A DNA stretch of 64,000 nt. Origin: Patiria miniata. Lineage: Eukaryota; Echinodermata; Asteroidea; Valvatida; Asterinidae. Positions 21,145-33,689 of the stretch are shown here, one piece after another. Numbering within the stretch: position 1 is the first letter of the stretch; the number at the start of each line of letters is the position of its first letter. The notes below the pieces were generated by a model, which was given only the letters and a program-made list of their open reading frames with translations, searched no databases and was not told where the DNA came from. The translations under genes and the position numbers were made by a program. The stretch is from the NCBI RefSeq assembly GCF_015706575.1, contig NW_024037069.1:31703315-31767314 (forward strand), given 5' to 3'.

Positions 21145-24100
21145 ATGTCGCGGTTCGTGGCAATTGTGTCATTCTTTGCAACCATCAGTGGTAAGTTTGC
21201 TCAAGTCGGTGAAATCGTCCCCGTTTTCGCTAAGACCCCTTGAAAATCGCCCAGTCTTGTAAAACTAGGAGTTTTGTATTGCTTTTCTCTTTATTTGGTC
21301 TTTTTTTCACGAGTTAATGCATTGAGATGAGTTTCAGGTCGTTTCCCTGCAAAATAGTTTCGATCTTCTCCGCAGTCTGCATGGGCCATTCTTTTTAATC
21401 CGATATTTCCCCTTTTAAAATTAATTAAACTATTATTGCCTCTCCTCAATAGATTTCTCTTTATGCAGGCAAGTAAAGTCATGGCCCTTTTTTTGTCGAG
21501 TTCCCTGAATTGATTTATTAATTGTTAACTGTTGATTCATTGATTGTTAACTGTTGAATGGGATGGCGCCAGACTTTTTATGCAGGCACAATGCAGACTT
21601 ATTTTAGTGTCTTTTTTTTTTAAATATGGCTTTAAACATTAGGGAACGTTTAATTACAATAGTGAAATTATTCATTGAAGCAGACTGGAATTTATCAAAC
21701 ATTAACTTGTTCCATTTACCTAACGTTCAATTCAACATGACCGATTCGTGAATAAGGCCCATTCACCTTAGGCCTAAAACGCATGCCAACATTTCGCGTG
21801 ATGTCATGTGAATTGTAAGTTAGATTTCACGGTGGGAAGCGTGGCTTCACTATGGCTTGCTTACACGCTTTGATGGCGGTCACAATGCTGAAGGTTGCGG
21901 GTTTGTGTCTGCGCAATTTGTTTTCTTGAATTGTGTTTATCAAGTCCTACTAATTTGCAAAATGATTCCTTTTTTTTGGCTGACTCATGGCCCCAAAGAA
22001 TATTTATATAAGGGAAATTAAGTCCGAGAAGCACTCCGTTATACCAACAGATATATATATATATGCACATTGTGGTCATTGGCTTATACTAAATAATTGC
22101 GAGCGGGAGGGGCCGTGGCACAACGAAACGGAGCAAAGCCTCTGGCGGCCTGGGAGGGGGGCGTGCCCACAAAGCCCCCCTCAGGTTGCCTTCTTGTTAC
22201 AGTTTTGGGAACACATTCATATAAGCGGTCATTATAGTACAGGAAATCCTTGCGATTTTCAGAATGAACTGAGTGTTGAAGTATTGAAAATTGCCAAGAT
22301 CATCGGCCACTCAGTCGTATCCGAATTTGTAGGAAATTCTACACTCTGATTATGAAACTTTGACATGCAAAGTTAAAACAAAAATGTGGTTTTCGACAAT
22401 CCAAGCTGTCTTGTCTCTGGATTGTGTGGTTTCAATAGAAATATAGAAATAAAAATATTGCAGTGAATGTGTTCTGTGTGCTTAATTCGATAGTTCTAGT
22501 ATTCATGGACTGTGCGGAGAGCAAGGCGAGGGTTTGTTTCTTCGATCAACCACCGGAGCTGGATGCAGCAGACATGCACCAATGGATGGCACAGTTCATG
22601 GAGTTTGTACGGAAAGGATGCCCGAGACAATGCAGTGATGATACTGCGAATGGTAAGTCGAAATAATGAACTTCTACAGTAAGCGAAATATAGGAAGCAC
22701 ATTTTGTTAGGTATTCTGTCAAAACAAGATACGTTTGCGCGGAGCTTGATGGAGAGATTTGACAAAATAAAAAGTATGCGGGGTTGAGTATAGTATTCGA
22801 TTTCAAGGGTGCATACCTGCAAATAAACTCCCATAGACACTAGTGCTAAATGCCCATACTTCAAAATTCTTTTAAAATACTCCAAACTCTCACAGGTATT
22901 CAAGCTGCACAGAAAAATGATGATCAATGTGTCATCTTTCAATTTCTTTTCAATTTACGGTGGGTTGACCATTGACTTTTCGAGATATTATCACGCAAAG
23001 AAGACGACCCCTATTTTCCCCAAAGCGGAAAAGTAGCCATCTTGAAAAACGATCCCTCCACAACATGGCAAAATAGCGCCACTTTTGAGCCCAATATCAT
23101 CCAAAATGCTCAGAATTGGAAGCCCCAAGTCCGGGCCAGAGGTTCACTACCATATCTCTTCAATTCCCCAATTTTACGGCGCTCAGAACTCTCTAATATA
23201 GAATATTTTGAGGGTATAACTTTTATTCATGAGCTTGGCGGATCGATTTACCGGTGTGTACCCTATAATAGCAGGCAACTTTTAAATTTTAACACAAAAT
23301 CACATTCAGGACAAGCAGAATATCTCCAAAGTCAATATTTTGAAAAAAAAAATGAAAGAAAAATATTATCCGAGGTCGATATTAAGCCCGAAAATAGTGA
23401 TTGTTTTGCCCCTGCTAAGCTGTAGAGCGCCCCCAGCGACAATAAATTGAGTTCCAGCTACTTTTAAGCTCAAAATACCCCCCCCCCCCTTTTCAACTAT
23501 CAATTGTTGTAATCGGGTGATAGCCTACTGCTCCCTTATGATTTGGAAGCATCCGTTACGGAAAAAACCCTTGTTGATACCTTTTAAACACTTTTCCCCC
23601 TTCCCGTAGGTTCCGCCCACTGAAAAGACCACTGCCGCGGCACAGCGCATGCGCGAAACGGCCATCTTTGTGATTCTTTATAATAGCAGGCAACTTTTAA
23701 ATTTTAACACAAAATCACATTCAGGACAAGCAGAATATCTCCAAAGTCAATATTTTGAAAAAAAAAATGAAAGAAAAATATTATCCGAGGTCGATATTAA
23801 GCCCGAAAATAGTGATTGTTTTGCCCCTGCTAAGCTGTAGAGCGCCCCCAGCGACAATAAATTGAGTTCCAGCTACTTTTAAGCTCAAAATACCCCCCCC
23901 CCCCCTTTTCAACTATCAATTGTTGTAATCGGGTGATAGCCTACTGCTCCCTTATGATTTGGAAGCATCCGTTACGGAAAAAACCCTTGTTGATACCTTT
24001 TAAACACTTTTCCCCCCTTCCCGTAGGTTCCGCCCACTGAAAAGACCACTGCCGCGGCACAGCGCATGCGCAAAACGGCCATCTTTGTGATTCTTTATAG

Positions 24101-27100
24101 GGTGCATACCTGCAAATAAACTCCCATAGACACTAGTGCTAAATGCCCATACTTCAAAAATTCTTTTAAAAATACTCCAAACTCTCACAGGTATTCAAGC
24201 TGCACAGAAAAATGATGATCAATGTGTCATCTTTCAATTTCTTTTCAATTTACGGTGTGTTGACCATTGACTTTTCGAGATATTATCACGCAAAGAAGAC
24301 GACCCCTATTTTCCCCAAAGCGGAAAAGTAGCCATCTTGAAAAACGATCCCTCCACAACATGGCAAAATAGCGCCACTTTCGAGCCCAATATCATCCAAA
24401 ATGCTCAGAATTGGAAGCCCCAAGTCCGGGCCAGAGGTTCACTACCATATCTCTTCAATTCCCCAATTTTACGGCGCTCAGAACTCTCTAATATAGAATA
24501 TTTTGAGGGTATAACTTTTATTCATGAGCTTGGCGGATCGATTTACCGGTGTGTACCCTCAAGTGTGGTTTTATTCAAAACATTTTTTTGTCAAATTTGT
24601 AATTCCAAATATGTCTTGAATATAGTGTGAAATGTCAGGTGATGGCCTGAAATTTATAAATTTTATCAATGGATTAATTGTAAGGTTTTCAGAATTGCAT
24701 AACCAATACCTTTCATCGGCCTTTGTCTCTGTTTTTACCTTTGTGACTTTATGGATTTCAAATGGGCATCAACTTGGCAAGAAAGGTCCTTTTTCAAACC
24801 ATAAAGTGCCATTGTAAAGAAAACGATCTAAAATTTCAATATTATATTGGGGAAGGGGGTACAACCTTATGAAACGTCTTGTAATAGCGCGTTGTCTGAT
24901 CGGCGTGAAATTTGGTGACAATTTTTTTTCAAATTTTATCAGGGGTCAGGTTTAGTGGAATGCCGTGGCAACCGATTTAACTTAATAGACTGCGTCAAAT
25001 ATACTCTGTCTTATTTTTTAACATTTCCTCCGTTTTCAACATTTCCTTCATAAATGCAAGACATGTATTTTTGGGGGGACCCAGACTTTGTGATATGATT
25101 ACTAACCAATATTAACACTAAATTTCTCCATTCTCCAAACAAAAGAACAGCTTCACATTATTGTGTTGTCGTTATTGAAAGCGTTACTTCAATTGAAAAG
25201 GAAATGGAAATATCATGGACGAAATCACACTATCGAATCATTTGCTGTATGCTTATCCCTTCACCTTTTCATCCATGTCTTATTTTGATCTTGACAGTAG
25301 ATACTTGTCAGCGACTGGGTCTTGAAGACGGCACCATTCCCGATGAACGTATCCGAGCATCAAGTGAGGGTGACTTTCATCCTGCCGCCATGGCACGACT
25401 GAATGGCCCGTCGTATTGGAGCCCGTCATACTAGTAGGTCACTGCTCCCATGTCAGACTGCGCGGTTGGGTTGGGTCTTAGTCTAAGACTGCACTTCCAC
25501 CTTTTCCTGCCATTCCAGTCCCGATCTTGCAAGTGTCCTTAATCCATCTCGGCGCCAGGGGGCGCTATCAACAAGATGATCAATTTTTTAATTGGGATTT
25601 TATTTTAATTTTTAATTGGCCCGTCGTATTGGGGTCCGGACCACTGGTAGGTCACTGCTCCCGTGAGTTTATTGCGTGGTGGGGTTGGGTCTAAGTAGTT
25701 CATGAATGGATTTGTAGTTTCCCCCCTGAAGCCCGGTTCATACTCTGTGCGAAAGCGAAAGCAAACGCGAATTTGTGACGTAGTGGCAAGTATATTCGCG
25801 CTGCGAATTCGTAAAAGTTGAACACATTTCAACTCGGGCGAAATTCGCAGCGAATGTTTCACGACGTCAAATTCGTTTCGCATTCGCATTCGCATGAAGT
25901 ATGAAATGGACATTACGGACAAAAGCGCCAAATTTTCCATACATGCTCCTCAATGACTTTCAGTTTTTGATAGGAACCAACTTATTCAATGACATTATGG
26001 CGGCCATCTTGGATTTTAAAGATGGCGGCCATTAAAAACCTGTATCTACCAATATCTCATCTTCTAAGCCGCTTAAGATTAAATTTTGGTGTCTAAACAT
26101 ACATTTTCAGGGTCAAGCTATGCAACTGTACCATTTGGGATAGTGTCAAATGATTAGTTTGTCCAAATACAGTATTGTGGCCATCTTGTATTTGAAACGT
26201 ATGGCCGCCATTTAAAACCTAAATCTCCGAATATGTGTATTGCATCTTTAAGCCACTAAGGATCTAAATCTTGGTGTCTAAACATATATTTTCAGGGTCA
26301 TGGAACGCAACTAAACAATTTGGATTAGTACTCCATGTACATGAATTTAGGTATCTTGTCAAAATGGTCGGTTTGTCCAGAAACTTAATACGGCGGCAGT
26401 TGCCGTAAAAGGACCAACACTGTCCCGATTCAGGCTATGTACCTTTTTGCCATCATGGTTTGACATGAAAGGCCCGGCACCGGTCCCATTCAGGTTGTGT
26501 ACCGTCTTGCCATTATGGTTTTCCATAAAGGGACCAACACTGGCCCGATTCAGGCCTTTTACCGTCTTTTCATCATGGGTTATCGTAAAGACCTGCAATG
26601 GCCTGGTTCAGGCTGTGCGCTGTCTTGCTGTTATTGTTTGCCTTAAAACGACCAGCACTGGTCCGATGCAGGCTCAGAACGGTGTTACCATAACCGTTTG
26701 CCACTTAATAGGGCAAGCCCTGGACCAATTCCACTTCTGTGGTGTCTGTACCGTCAACACGGAACCGTTTTGGTGCAATCGAGCCAGCATTAGCCCGCTT
26801 CTGGTCTTGTACCGTTTAAACTTTATGGTACTGCCACATCAGCTGGTATCGGCCCAATACCGTCCTGTTTACTAGGTCAATGCCATCTTTGAACCCAGGC
26901 AGGTAGGAATCTCTGGCACTACAGGATGTAATACAACTCTACCTCTCCACAACTACATGCAGCTGAACCCCTACTGTAGCTCCGTTTGATTAAGGCGGGT
27001 CTGTGGTCGGCTAGTCCTGGTTCTCAAGCGGCTGATAGTTTTCCATTGAACCCATGTCGATGTAGCACCTGTTAGGAGGTTTTCTGCCGTTGTTATAGTA

Positions 27101-30100
27101 TAACCATGACAATCGGTTGGCGTTTGCTCCCAGGTGTTGCTTCCTGTGTTGCTACTTCCCTGGATGTTGTGAAGGAGTGGGCAGGCTGAGGAAGCTTTTC
27201 TTGATTTCAGCCTTTCGTGTCGAATCTTGCCGTACCTGGAGGAGGCGACACTCGTCATTTATCAATATTTGGACATCTTAGCAAGGCTGGCATTTTCCTT
27301 TCGGAAATTCGAAGAGGAAATGCCAGCAAGGAGGTGCAAATTACTTGTGTTGGTGGGTTTCAAGCATCCAGTGATCAAACTGCATGATTTTTAATGCTGG
27401 GTCAGGTTTCATGGTATGGGCTGATCCCTCCCAGGCGGGGCACGCATACTCTGCTGAAGAATGGCGCGGAGCCAAAACGGTTCATTTTAGGGTGTGTGGT
27501 TTGGCTCTCCTTTCGGAGGTTGTTCAATTTCTTTATGATGTTGTTACGGGGAAAAAATTTGGATGACTTGAATGACAGGATACGATGGAGGGTCACCCTA
27601 AGGTAGAAAGGATGGCTACAAGGGACCAAGGTGCCAATGGTGTTCCGGACCATTTGATGTTAAGGGGTCGGTTGGCTTCGCGGTTAACGTTCCTGAGATG
27701 GAACAAGCAGACTTGGGTCTGAGATTGACACGGAGGTGATTGCGCTTATAGTATAGAGACGGCTAAGTGCTGAGGTATGTTTTGCTTCTATGGCTTCGAA
27801 CGGAATCTTTGGAGATGTAACACAAAAATCGTCTGCGTAGATAAAACGCTCAGTGTCGTGGTCTAAATTAAATTGTGATTTTTTTTTGTGGAGACGTTAT
27901 ACAGCAACCGAGCTAGCACAGTGCCTTGAGGTAGAACGTTTTCTTGCCGTCGACAGCGTTTTTGTTTTGTTCTGAACAAAGAAGCCGTCTTTGAGAAGGG
28001 CTCCGATATGATCCGTAAATGCGAGGTATTGGGCCAACTCCAAGATATTTTTAGGAGGCGGCACGGTGGTTTACAGTTGTGACCGAAAGATCCACAAAAA
28101 TAGCTCCACTTATTTGTCGTTTAGAAACCCATCCTCAGGTTGCTGTGCCAGGTTAAGAGTTGGCTTGTTGTTGACTTGTAGTGGCGTAGCCACCGGGGGG
28201 CGTGGGGGGCGACCGCCCCCCCCCCATGAAACCTTGTCGCCCCCCTTACTACGACATCATTTTCCAATTTTCTAGAATCAATTCGAACGGAAATGTTGGT
28301 CCGAAAGGTCGCTGAGTTCGGAATTACGCGCGCTCTGTGGGAGTGCCATTGTTGCATGATTGCATGCTAGGCCAGGATGGGTCAGTTTTCAAACAGCACT
28401 ATCAGAATTCACTGACAAAAATTACGCGAATTCACCAACATAAATCACGGATGCGTAGAGGATCCGTGCGTGCATAAATTAACAGGTGAAATCCAACAGA
28501 GCCGCTCATTGTGTGACATCACGGCAGAAACCAATGCATCGATAAGGGATTCCCTGGTTCTGAAGCTTCTCATTGGTTAGAAACGGTCACATGATGTACT
28601 AAGACATCATTTTCCAATTTTCTATAATCAATACTTCAGATTTGTCACCTCCGTACGTACCGCGTTATCGGCACTATTCTCATCGCATACTCGTAAGCTT
28701 TTCAATGATTCTGTGCCAAAGTGAAGTCTTTTGGTGAGTGCGGACTCAGAGTCATTTATGGATGGAAAAATAAGTAAAATTTCAGGAATGAAAAAGGTTT
28801 AGTAATGGACGAACTCGCAACAAAAATAAGGCCTATAGTGTAGTTTTAGGATACCACGTGCGCTTTTGCATGCACGGTGCTAGCCCGTAGTTCAGCGGTT
28901 GTTTATTGTGCATGTTGTATACGCTGGAAATGTTCACATGAGCTACAAGCCTGAAAACGTGTTTCTTCGTTCATGAGACCGCAACATTTTCGCGCCACTC
29001 GTGCACCGGGCGGATGTTAACAGGTCAAATTGCCGGATCAGATCCACCTTTTGCGTTCCCATCTGATCGTGATCCGGCAATTTCCGGATCTGATCCACCA
29101 ATTGGGGGATCTGTATCCTGGTCCAGAGGTGGGTCAGAAAAGGTGGATCTGATCCTGATCCACCTTATAACGGTTAGCGTTCCCACTACACACAATTGCC
29201 GGATCTGATCGGACCCCGTTCCCACTTGATCCACCAATGGGGGGATCTGATCCACCTTTTGCCAAATTGCCGGATCAGATCCCCCAATTGGTGGATCAGA
29301 TCCGGCAATTGTGTGTAGTGCGAAAAAGGTTGCGGTCTCATGAACGAAGTATTGATTATAGAAAATTGGAAAATGATGTCTTAGTACATCATGTGACCGT
29401 TTCTTACCAATGAGAAGCTTCAGAACCAGGGAATCCCTTATCGATGCATTGGTTTCTGCCGTGATGTCACACAACCCAGGTAGCAAGCCCATATGGGTGG
29501 CATATGGGCCCCATCGGGGCCAATATATGGGTCCCATATGGGAGGACCCATATGGGCCCCAGATAATTTTGCACCCAAGATTCTTATGGGGCCCATATGG
29601 GCCAGCCCAGATAAACCCATATGGGTTATTTCTGGGGCCCATCTGGGCAAACATCTGGGTAAAATATGGGGAAGCTTTAATGGGCCCCATCTGGGCCAAG
29701 ATATGGGTCCCATATGGGCGGACCCAAATGGGCCCCAGATAATTTTGCACCCAAGATCCTTATGGGACCCATATGGGCCAGCCCAGATAACCCATATGGG
29801 TTACCTGTGGGGCCCATCTGGGTAAAATGTGGGTTGTCCAAAATATATTAATCCTAATTTAATCCTGAATTTCAATCCTGAATCTTACCTTATTACATTC
29901 TCATTCATCATAATGTCCATATCACATTATATTTCCATGTACATTTGCATACCCTAGTCACATTCCTCGCTAATACATCTCACAATGCTCCATCCAACTT
30001 TACTTCTCCTAATTAATCCCTTAATCCTCCCAAATAGCATCTACAACCATAATATACCCCGAAATCACATCCTCTATACCCGTAATCATATTCCCCATAA

Positions 30101-33100
30101 TCATCCCTCACTCTCTATCCTTTCTAATTATATCATTTGTGTGTACACTTCCTATATATATGCCCAATAATTTCCATTTTTTAAATCACAGTTAGCAAAT
30201 TGTCAAGCTCCGCCCACAGCTTTGTTTCACAAGTGAGCATGCTCGGTTACGTAATAAATATTCATGACTTTTTGCATACCAACTCTTAATGATCAACAAG
30301 ACATTTTCTAAACAACTTCTTTAGCTTATAACTCTTGACTAACACCGTCGATCTTGTGAATACTTTCCCTTTCCATAGACAATTCACTGAACAACAACTT
30401 GGCAGTGTGCACAACCTCGTTTGACCTTAACTTCCGGCTCTACCGGATGTTCGAAATATGATCAATTATTTCTCTTATAACTGTTCAACAATATCACCAA
30501 TCGTGTTCATACTTTGCAATGCGATGCTACATTCATAGATCAACATTTGCGAACTGTACATGACCTCCTTCGACATTTACTTCCGGCTCGACCGGAAGTT
30601 CAAACTTAGATCAGCTTTTCCCCATGTAACACCCATATGGGCCGGCCCATATTCTGCCCACATAAGTTTGCCCAGGTTGTTCCCATGTGACACCCACATG
30701 AGCCCACCCGTATTCAACCCACATTGGATTGCCGCTTTTCCCCATATGACATCCGTAATGGGCCAGGCGGTGTTCTGCCCACTTGGTTTTGCCCACGGTT
30801 TCCCATGTGATGCCCTTATAGGCCAGCCAGTATTCCGCGAACATGGGTTTGCCCAGCTTTTTCCCTAATGACACCCCAGTGGGCCAGCCCGTATTTTGCC
30901 CACACACCCGGTTTTTACCATTTACCCCCATATGGGTCAGTCTGTATTCTGCCTACATGGAGTTGCCCAGTATTATGACACCCATACGGGCAATCCCGTA
31001 TTTTTTTGCCCACACGTGCTCGCCCAGGTTTTCTTTCCATTATGACACCCACATGGGCCAGCCAGCACTATTATTCCGCCTACATGGGTTTGCCCAGGTT
31101 TTTCCCCAATGACACCCACATGGGCCAGCCCGTATTTTGCCCATTATGAGCGTGCCCAGGTTTATCCCATGACGCCCTCATGGGTCAGCCCGTATTTTCC
31201 CCATATGGGTTTGCCCAGGTTTTTTCCCAATGACACCCATATCGGCAAGCCTGTATTTTGCCCATAATGAGCGTGCCCAGGTTTATCCCATATGACGCCC
31301 ACATGGGTCAGCCCGTATTTTCCCCACATGGGCTTGCCCAGCTTTTCCCCTTATGACACCCATATGGGCCAGCCCATATTTTGCCCATAAGAGCGTGCCC
31401 AGGTTTATCCCATATGACGCCCCCATGGGTCAGCCCGTATTTTTCCCACATGGGCTTGCCCAGCTTTTTCCCTAATCACACCCATATGGGCCAGCCCGTA
31501 TTTTGCCCATATGAGCGTACCCAGATTTAACCCATATGACGCCCACATGGGTCAGCCCGTATTTTCCCCACATGGGCCAGCCCAGCTTTTTCCCTAATGA
31601 CACCCATATGGGCCAGCCCATATTCTGCCCGAATGGGCTTGCCCAGTTTCTTCCCATATGACACCCATATGGGTCAACCCATTTCCTAGCCCATATGGGT
31701 TTGCCCAGTTTTCCCTCATATGACACCCATATGGGAAAGCCCAGGTAGACCCCCATATGGGATAACCCATATGGGTCCCATATGGGATACATAGAGGTTT
31801 GCCCATACCCAGGTTGCCCAGATACTTCCCATATGGGCCCCATATGGGCATGCTACCTGGGAATGAGCGGCTCTGTTGGATTTCACCTGTTAATTTATGC
31901 ACGCACGGATCCTCTACGCATCCGTGATTTATGTTGGTGAATTCGCGTAATTTTTGTCGGTGAATTCTGATAGTGCTGTTTGAAAACTGACCCATCCTGG
32001 CCTAGCATGCAATCATGCAACAATGGCACTCCCACAGAGCGCGCGTAATTCCGAACTCAGCGACCTTTCGGACCAACATTTCCGTTCGAAAAGGTGGATC
32101 AAGCATAAGTGGGAACGCGACTTGCGGTTTCGTTGCGGTAAGATAACGATCACACCAAAATGCCGGATCTTGATCCACCTTTTTCAATTCAAGTGGGAAC
32201 GCGCAAGCCCAGCAATTCACAGCCCCACCAGGTAACTCCCAAAGACTTAACAGGTCATGTGTGTACAAGAACCCCAGGTCATGTGTGTACAAGAACCCCT
32301 AAGCTCCGCTTAGATAGTAACATGACGCCCCCCTAAAATGTTCCAGCCCCCCCTCCCCCCCACTTAACAATTCCTGGCTACGCCACTGTTGTTTTACTTA
32401 TATTTCATACAGTATTTTCGACGACTGCAGTATATATCAACGGTATTCTGTTAGAGATTTTATCTTCAGTTTGACTATTTTGTGTGTATAACTCAAATCA
32501 TCTTGGTCTCTTCTGAATAATGAGTTGTATTTCCTGACCCTAAAATGTATGTTTTGACACCTAGACTGTAATTTGATATGAGGTAGTAGCTGGCCCTATG
32601 AGGTAGTAGTAAGGCCCTCTCGGCTTCGCCACTCGTGCTAGTCTTTTTACATGCCAGATAGTCCGGGTATAGGCGCGTAGGACTTGACTAAAGGCTAGTT
32701 GTATCCAAGAATCATGTTAAGTTTATTTATATAGGGCCTATACAGCGAGAAATAGGCTCATATACTGTGTACCCTTACATTCTGATTAGCGCATGCGTGC
32801 ATGAATACATATCACGTGGTTATCAATGTTTATGCATTAACGGGAAACCCATTCTTCTCCCCCAATGTGCCTTTGGTTTAAGATGACACTGATTTAAGTC
32901 TCTTTGGTTTGTGTGCTCATGATAGCCCTCTCTTTTGGATTGAGGTGGATCTCTTCCAAACGACTAGGGTTTCTGGCGTCATCACACAAGGAAATAAAAT
33001 GACCTGGATCCCACATCTTGTGACAGAATTTCAGGTGTCCTACAAGCCTACACCTTCATCTAGCTACGAGTACATCAAGGAACACAATGGTGATATCAAG

Positions 33101-33689
33101 GTAAGCCTACGGTATAATAAGTGCTTCATTAATTACGTGAAAAACTGTTATGATACTCAGTTTCTAAGGAATTCGAATTATGTCGTCAAAAAGTAAAAAG
33201 AAGCCCCATAAATTAGTGGCTTGATCATTTTCAGTCACATATTTAATTTATTATCGCAAGTGGACTAGAAAAGCAACTGACATTTTCTAGTTAAGATTTA
33301 CTGAAACTACGTAGGCCTACTTCAGTATTTATGCGTACTTTTTGAGAAACTTTAGTATTTGTGCGTACTTTTTGAGATACTTCAGTATTTATGCGTACTT
33401 TTTGAGTTACTTCAGTATTTGTGCATACTTTTTGAGATACTTCAGTATTTGTGCGTAGAGAGAGATATATGTGATTATTTTGTGTTAACATCTATGTTTT
33501 TAAACACCGTTTCCTTCTGTTTTCTCTTCTTTTCAGTTGTTTGATGGTGGGGATGTCTACTCTGCATCTACCCCACACACTAATTACTTCAACCAGTCCA
33601 TCATGGCGTCTACTGTGCGCATTCGCCCTACTCGCTACTCACATACATGTGCGTTTCGGTTTGAGTTGATTCAATGTCCCATGGATTAA
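21145..33689 (+). CDS. Small discoidin (F5/8 type C) domain protein, copy C
   Basis: Exons: 21145-21190 (MSRFVAIVSFFATIS), 22464-22652, 25301-25433, 32926-33100, 33537-33689 (TAA). Total 696 bases, open frame of 231 residues; F5/8C domain at 79-231. This copy has the clearest splice sites: exon two ends AATG followed by GTAAGT. Exon three ends CTA instead of CTG, so the codon joined across the long intron is TAC (Tyr) where A, B and D have TGC (Cys), and PPCW at the next exon start is PLFW. This copy thus lacks the extra cysteine pair at the centre of the domain while keeping the terminal pair. The 7.5-kb intron before 32926 is inflated by a LINE fragment, minisatellites and nested elements, so its splicing is the weakest point of the model. 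Confidence 0.72.
22203..22349 (+). CDS. Conserved 48-residue possible exon, unit C
   Basis: Copy of the 147-base frame described in unit B. It reads FWEHIHISGHYSTGNP at the start and FVGNSTL then TGA at the end. Against unit B several changes are silent (AGC context ATC/ATA, AAG/AAA, ATT/ATC, GGT/GGA) and a few are conservative (Asn/Ser, Ile/Val). The sequon is kept as Asn-Ser-Thr. Confidence 0.35.
   Translation, partial: FWEHIHISGHYSTGNPCDFQNELSVEVLKIAKIIGHSVVSEFVGNSTL
22807..24558. mobile_element. Composite element X-Y-Y-X with 457-bp direct terminal copies
   Basis: X (22807-23263 and 24100-24558) is repeated in direct orientation at both ends, nearly identical. It starts GGGTGCATACC and ends GGTGTGTACCC. 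Between lie two direct copies of Y (23264-23678 and 23679-24095). TCAA flanks the whole block on both sides, and TATA lies at every internal junction. Absent from units A, B and D. Either X is a small terminal-inverted-repeat transposon inserted twice around Y, or X acts as the long terminal repeats of a short non-coding element. It looks young and whole. Confidence 0.65.
24560..25300. other. Copy C intron, nothing recognised
   Basis: AT-rich. Part (24950-25200) recurs inverted at 37850-38045. Confidence 0.4.
25615..25670 (+). pseudogene. Duplicated half-exon in copy C intron
   Basis: Same relic as 3235-3290: TTGGCCCGTCGTATTGGGGT followed by CTGGTAGGTCACTGC. Confidence 0.45.
25732..25902. 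mobile_element. CCCGGTTCATACT MITE without array
   Basis: AGCCCGGTTCATACTCTGTG at left, GCATTCGCATGAAGTATGAA at right. It holds a single GCAGCGAATG, against seven in 3352-3593. Confidence 0.6.
25960..26350. repeat. Two-copy repeat of about 185 bp with GGCGGCCATCTTG motifs
   Basis: Two diverged units share TGGTGTCTAAACATA-ATTTTCAGGGTCA and a palindromic pair GGCGGCCATCTTGG / AAGATGGCGGCC. That core resembles the YY1 binding consensus; binding here is inference. Confidence 0.45.
26400..26870. repeat. 60-bp minisatellite
   Basis: About seven diverged units of close to 60 bases with CACTGGCCCGATTCAGGC and TACCGTCTTGCCATTATGG. The length keeps a frame open on each strand; those frames have no gene features. 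Confidence 0.65.
26950..28060 (-). mobile_element. LINE reverse transcriptase fragment (Jockey/I-like)
   Basis: On the minus strand RQENVLPQGTVLARLLYNVS (near 27950-27890) is the conserved palm motif, and FIYADDF near 27840 is the catalytic YADD. Further on, SSAEYACPAWEGSAHTMKPD (27470-27400) and GSMENYQPL-like text match the C-terminal region of Jockey-type polymerases as I remember it. The frame is interrupted several times and shifts between the two motifs. The N-terminal half is missing, so it is a dead 5'-truncated copy. Confidence 0.75.
29029..29320. repeat. GGATCTGATCC / CCGGATCAGATCC array
   Basis: Alternating CCGGATCAGATCCACC and CCAATTGGGGGATCTGATCC, with GCGTTCCCA spacers; a relative recurs at 32090-32210. 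It forms the loop of the large hairpin. The long minus-strand frame across it (29750-29025) is a repeat artefact. Confidence 0.6.
29475..31861. mobile_element. 2.4-kb element with CCCAGGTAGC ends carrying CCCATATGGG minisatellites
   Basis: Left end CCCAGGTAGCAAGCCCATAT and right end ATATGGGCATGCTACCTGGG are inverted. The flanks read ACACAA and AATGAGCGG; the uninterrupted sister arm at 28515-28530 (inverted) reads CACACAATGAGCGG, so AA was duplicated on insertion. Two arrays, 29490-29840 and 30620-31850, carry about 60-base units with CCCATATGGGCCAGCCC. A spacer with ACTTCCGGCTC-ACCGGA palindromes lies between. No transposase. Confidence 0.7.
32615..32700. mobile_element. Right end of the Mutator-like MITE in copy C
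   Basis: CTCGGCTTCGCCACTCGTGC-TAGTCTTTTTAC to GGACTTGACTAAAGGCTA, followed by GTTGTATCCAAGAATC, equals 6000-6110 in copy A. The left half has been lost. Confidence 0.65.
33305..33470. repeat. Short tandem repeat of TTCAGTATTTGTGCGTACTTTTTGAGATAC
   Basis: Five units of about 30 bases in the last intron of copy C, two in copy A (6965-7020) and one in E (51670). Local slippage expanded it in C. Confidence 0.65.

Larger units (their letters stand above)
28179..32388. mobile_element. Nested foldback block with hAT-like AGTGGCGTAGCC ends
   Basis: AGTGGCGTAGCCACC at left and GGCTACGCCACTG at right are inverted, next to long C/G runs. Inside, 28270-28515 is inverted at 31862-32095, and 28515-28649 plus 28965-28990 is inverted at 29325-29474, so the block is one large hairpin. 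It is interrupted by the element at 29475-31861 and by a segment at 28650-28964. The 8 bases outside (TTGACTTG, TTGTTTTA) agree at only five positions, so a target duplication is not certain. Confidence 0.6.

Noticed and set aside
29025-29750. 241-codon minus-strand frame and its + strand partners
   Set aside because: It runs straight through the GGATCTGATCC and CCCATATGGG arrays and is open because the units avoid stops; no protein features.
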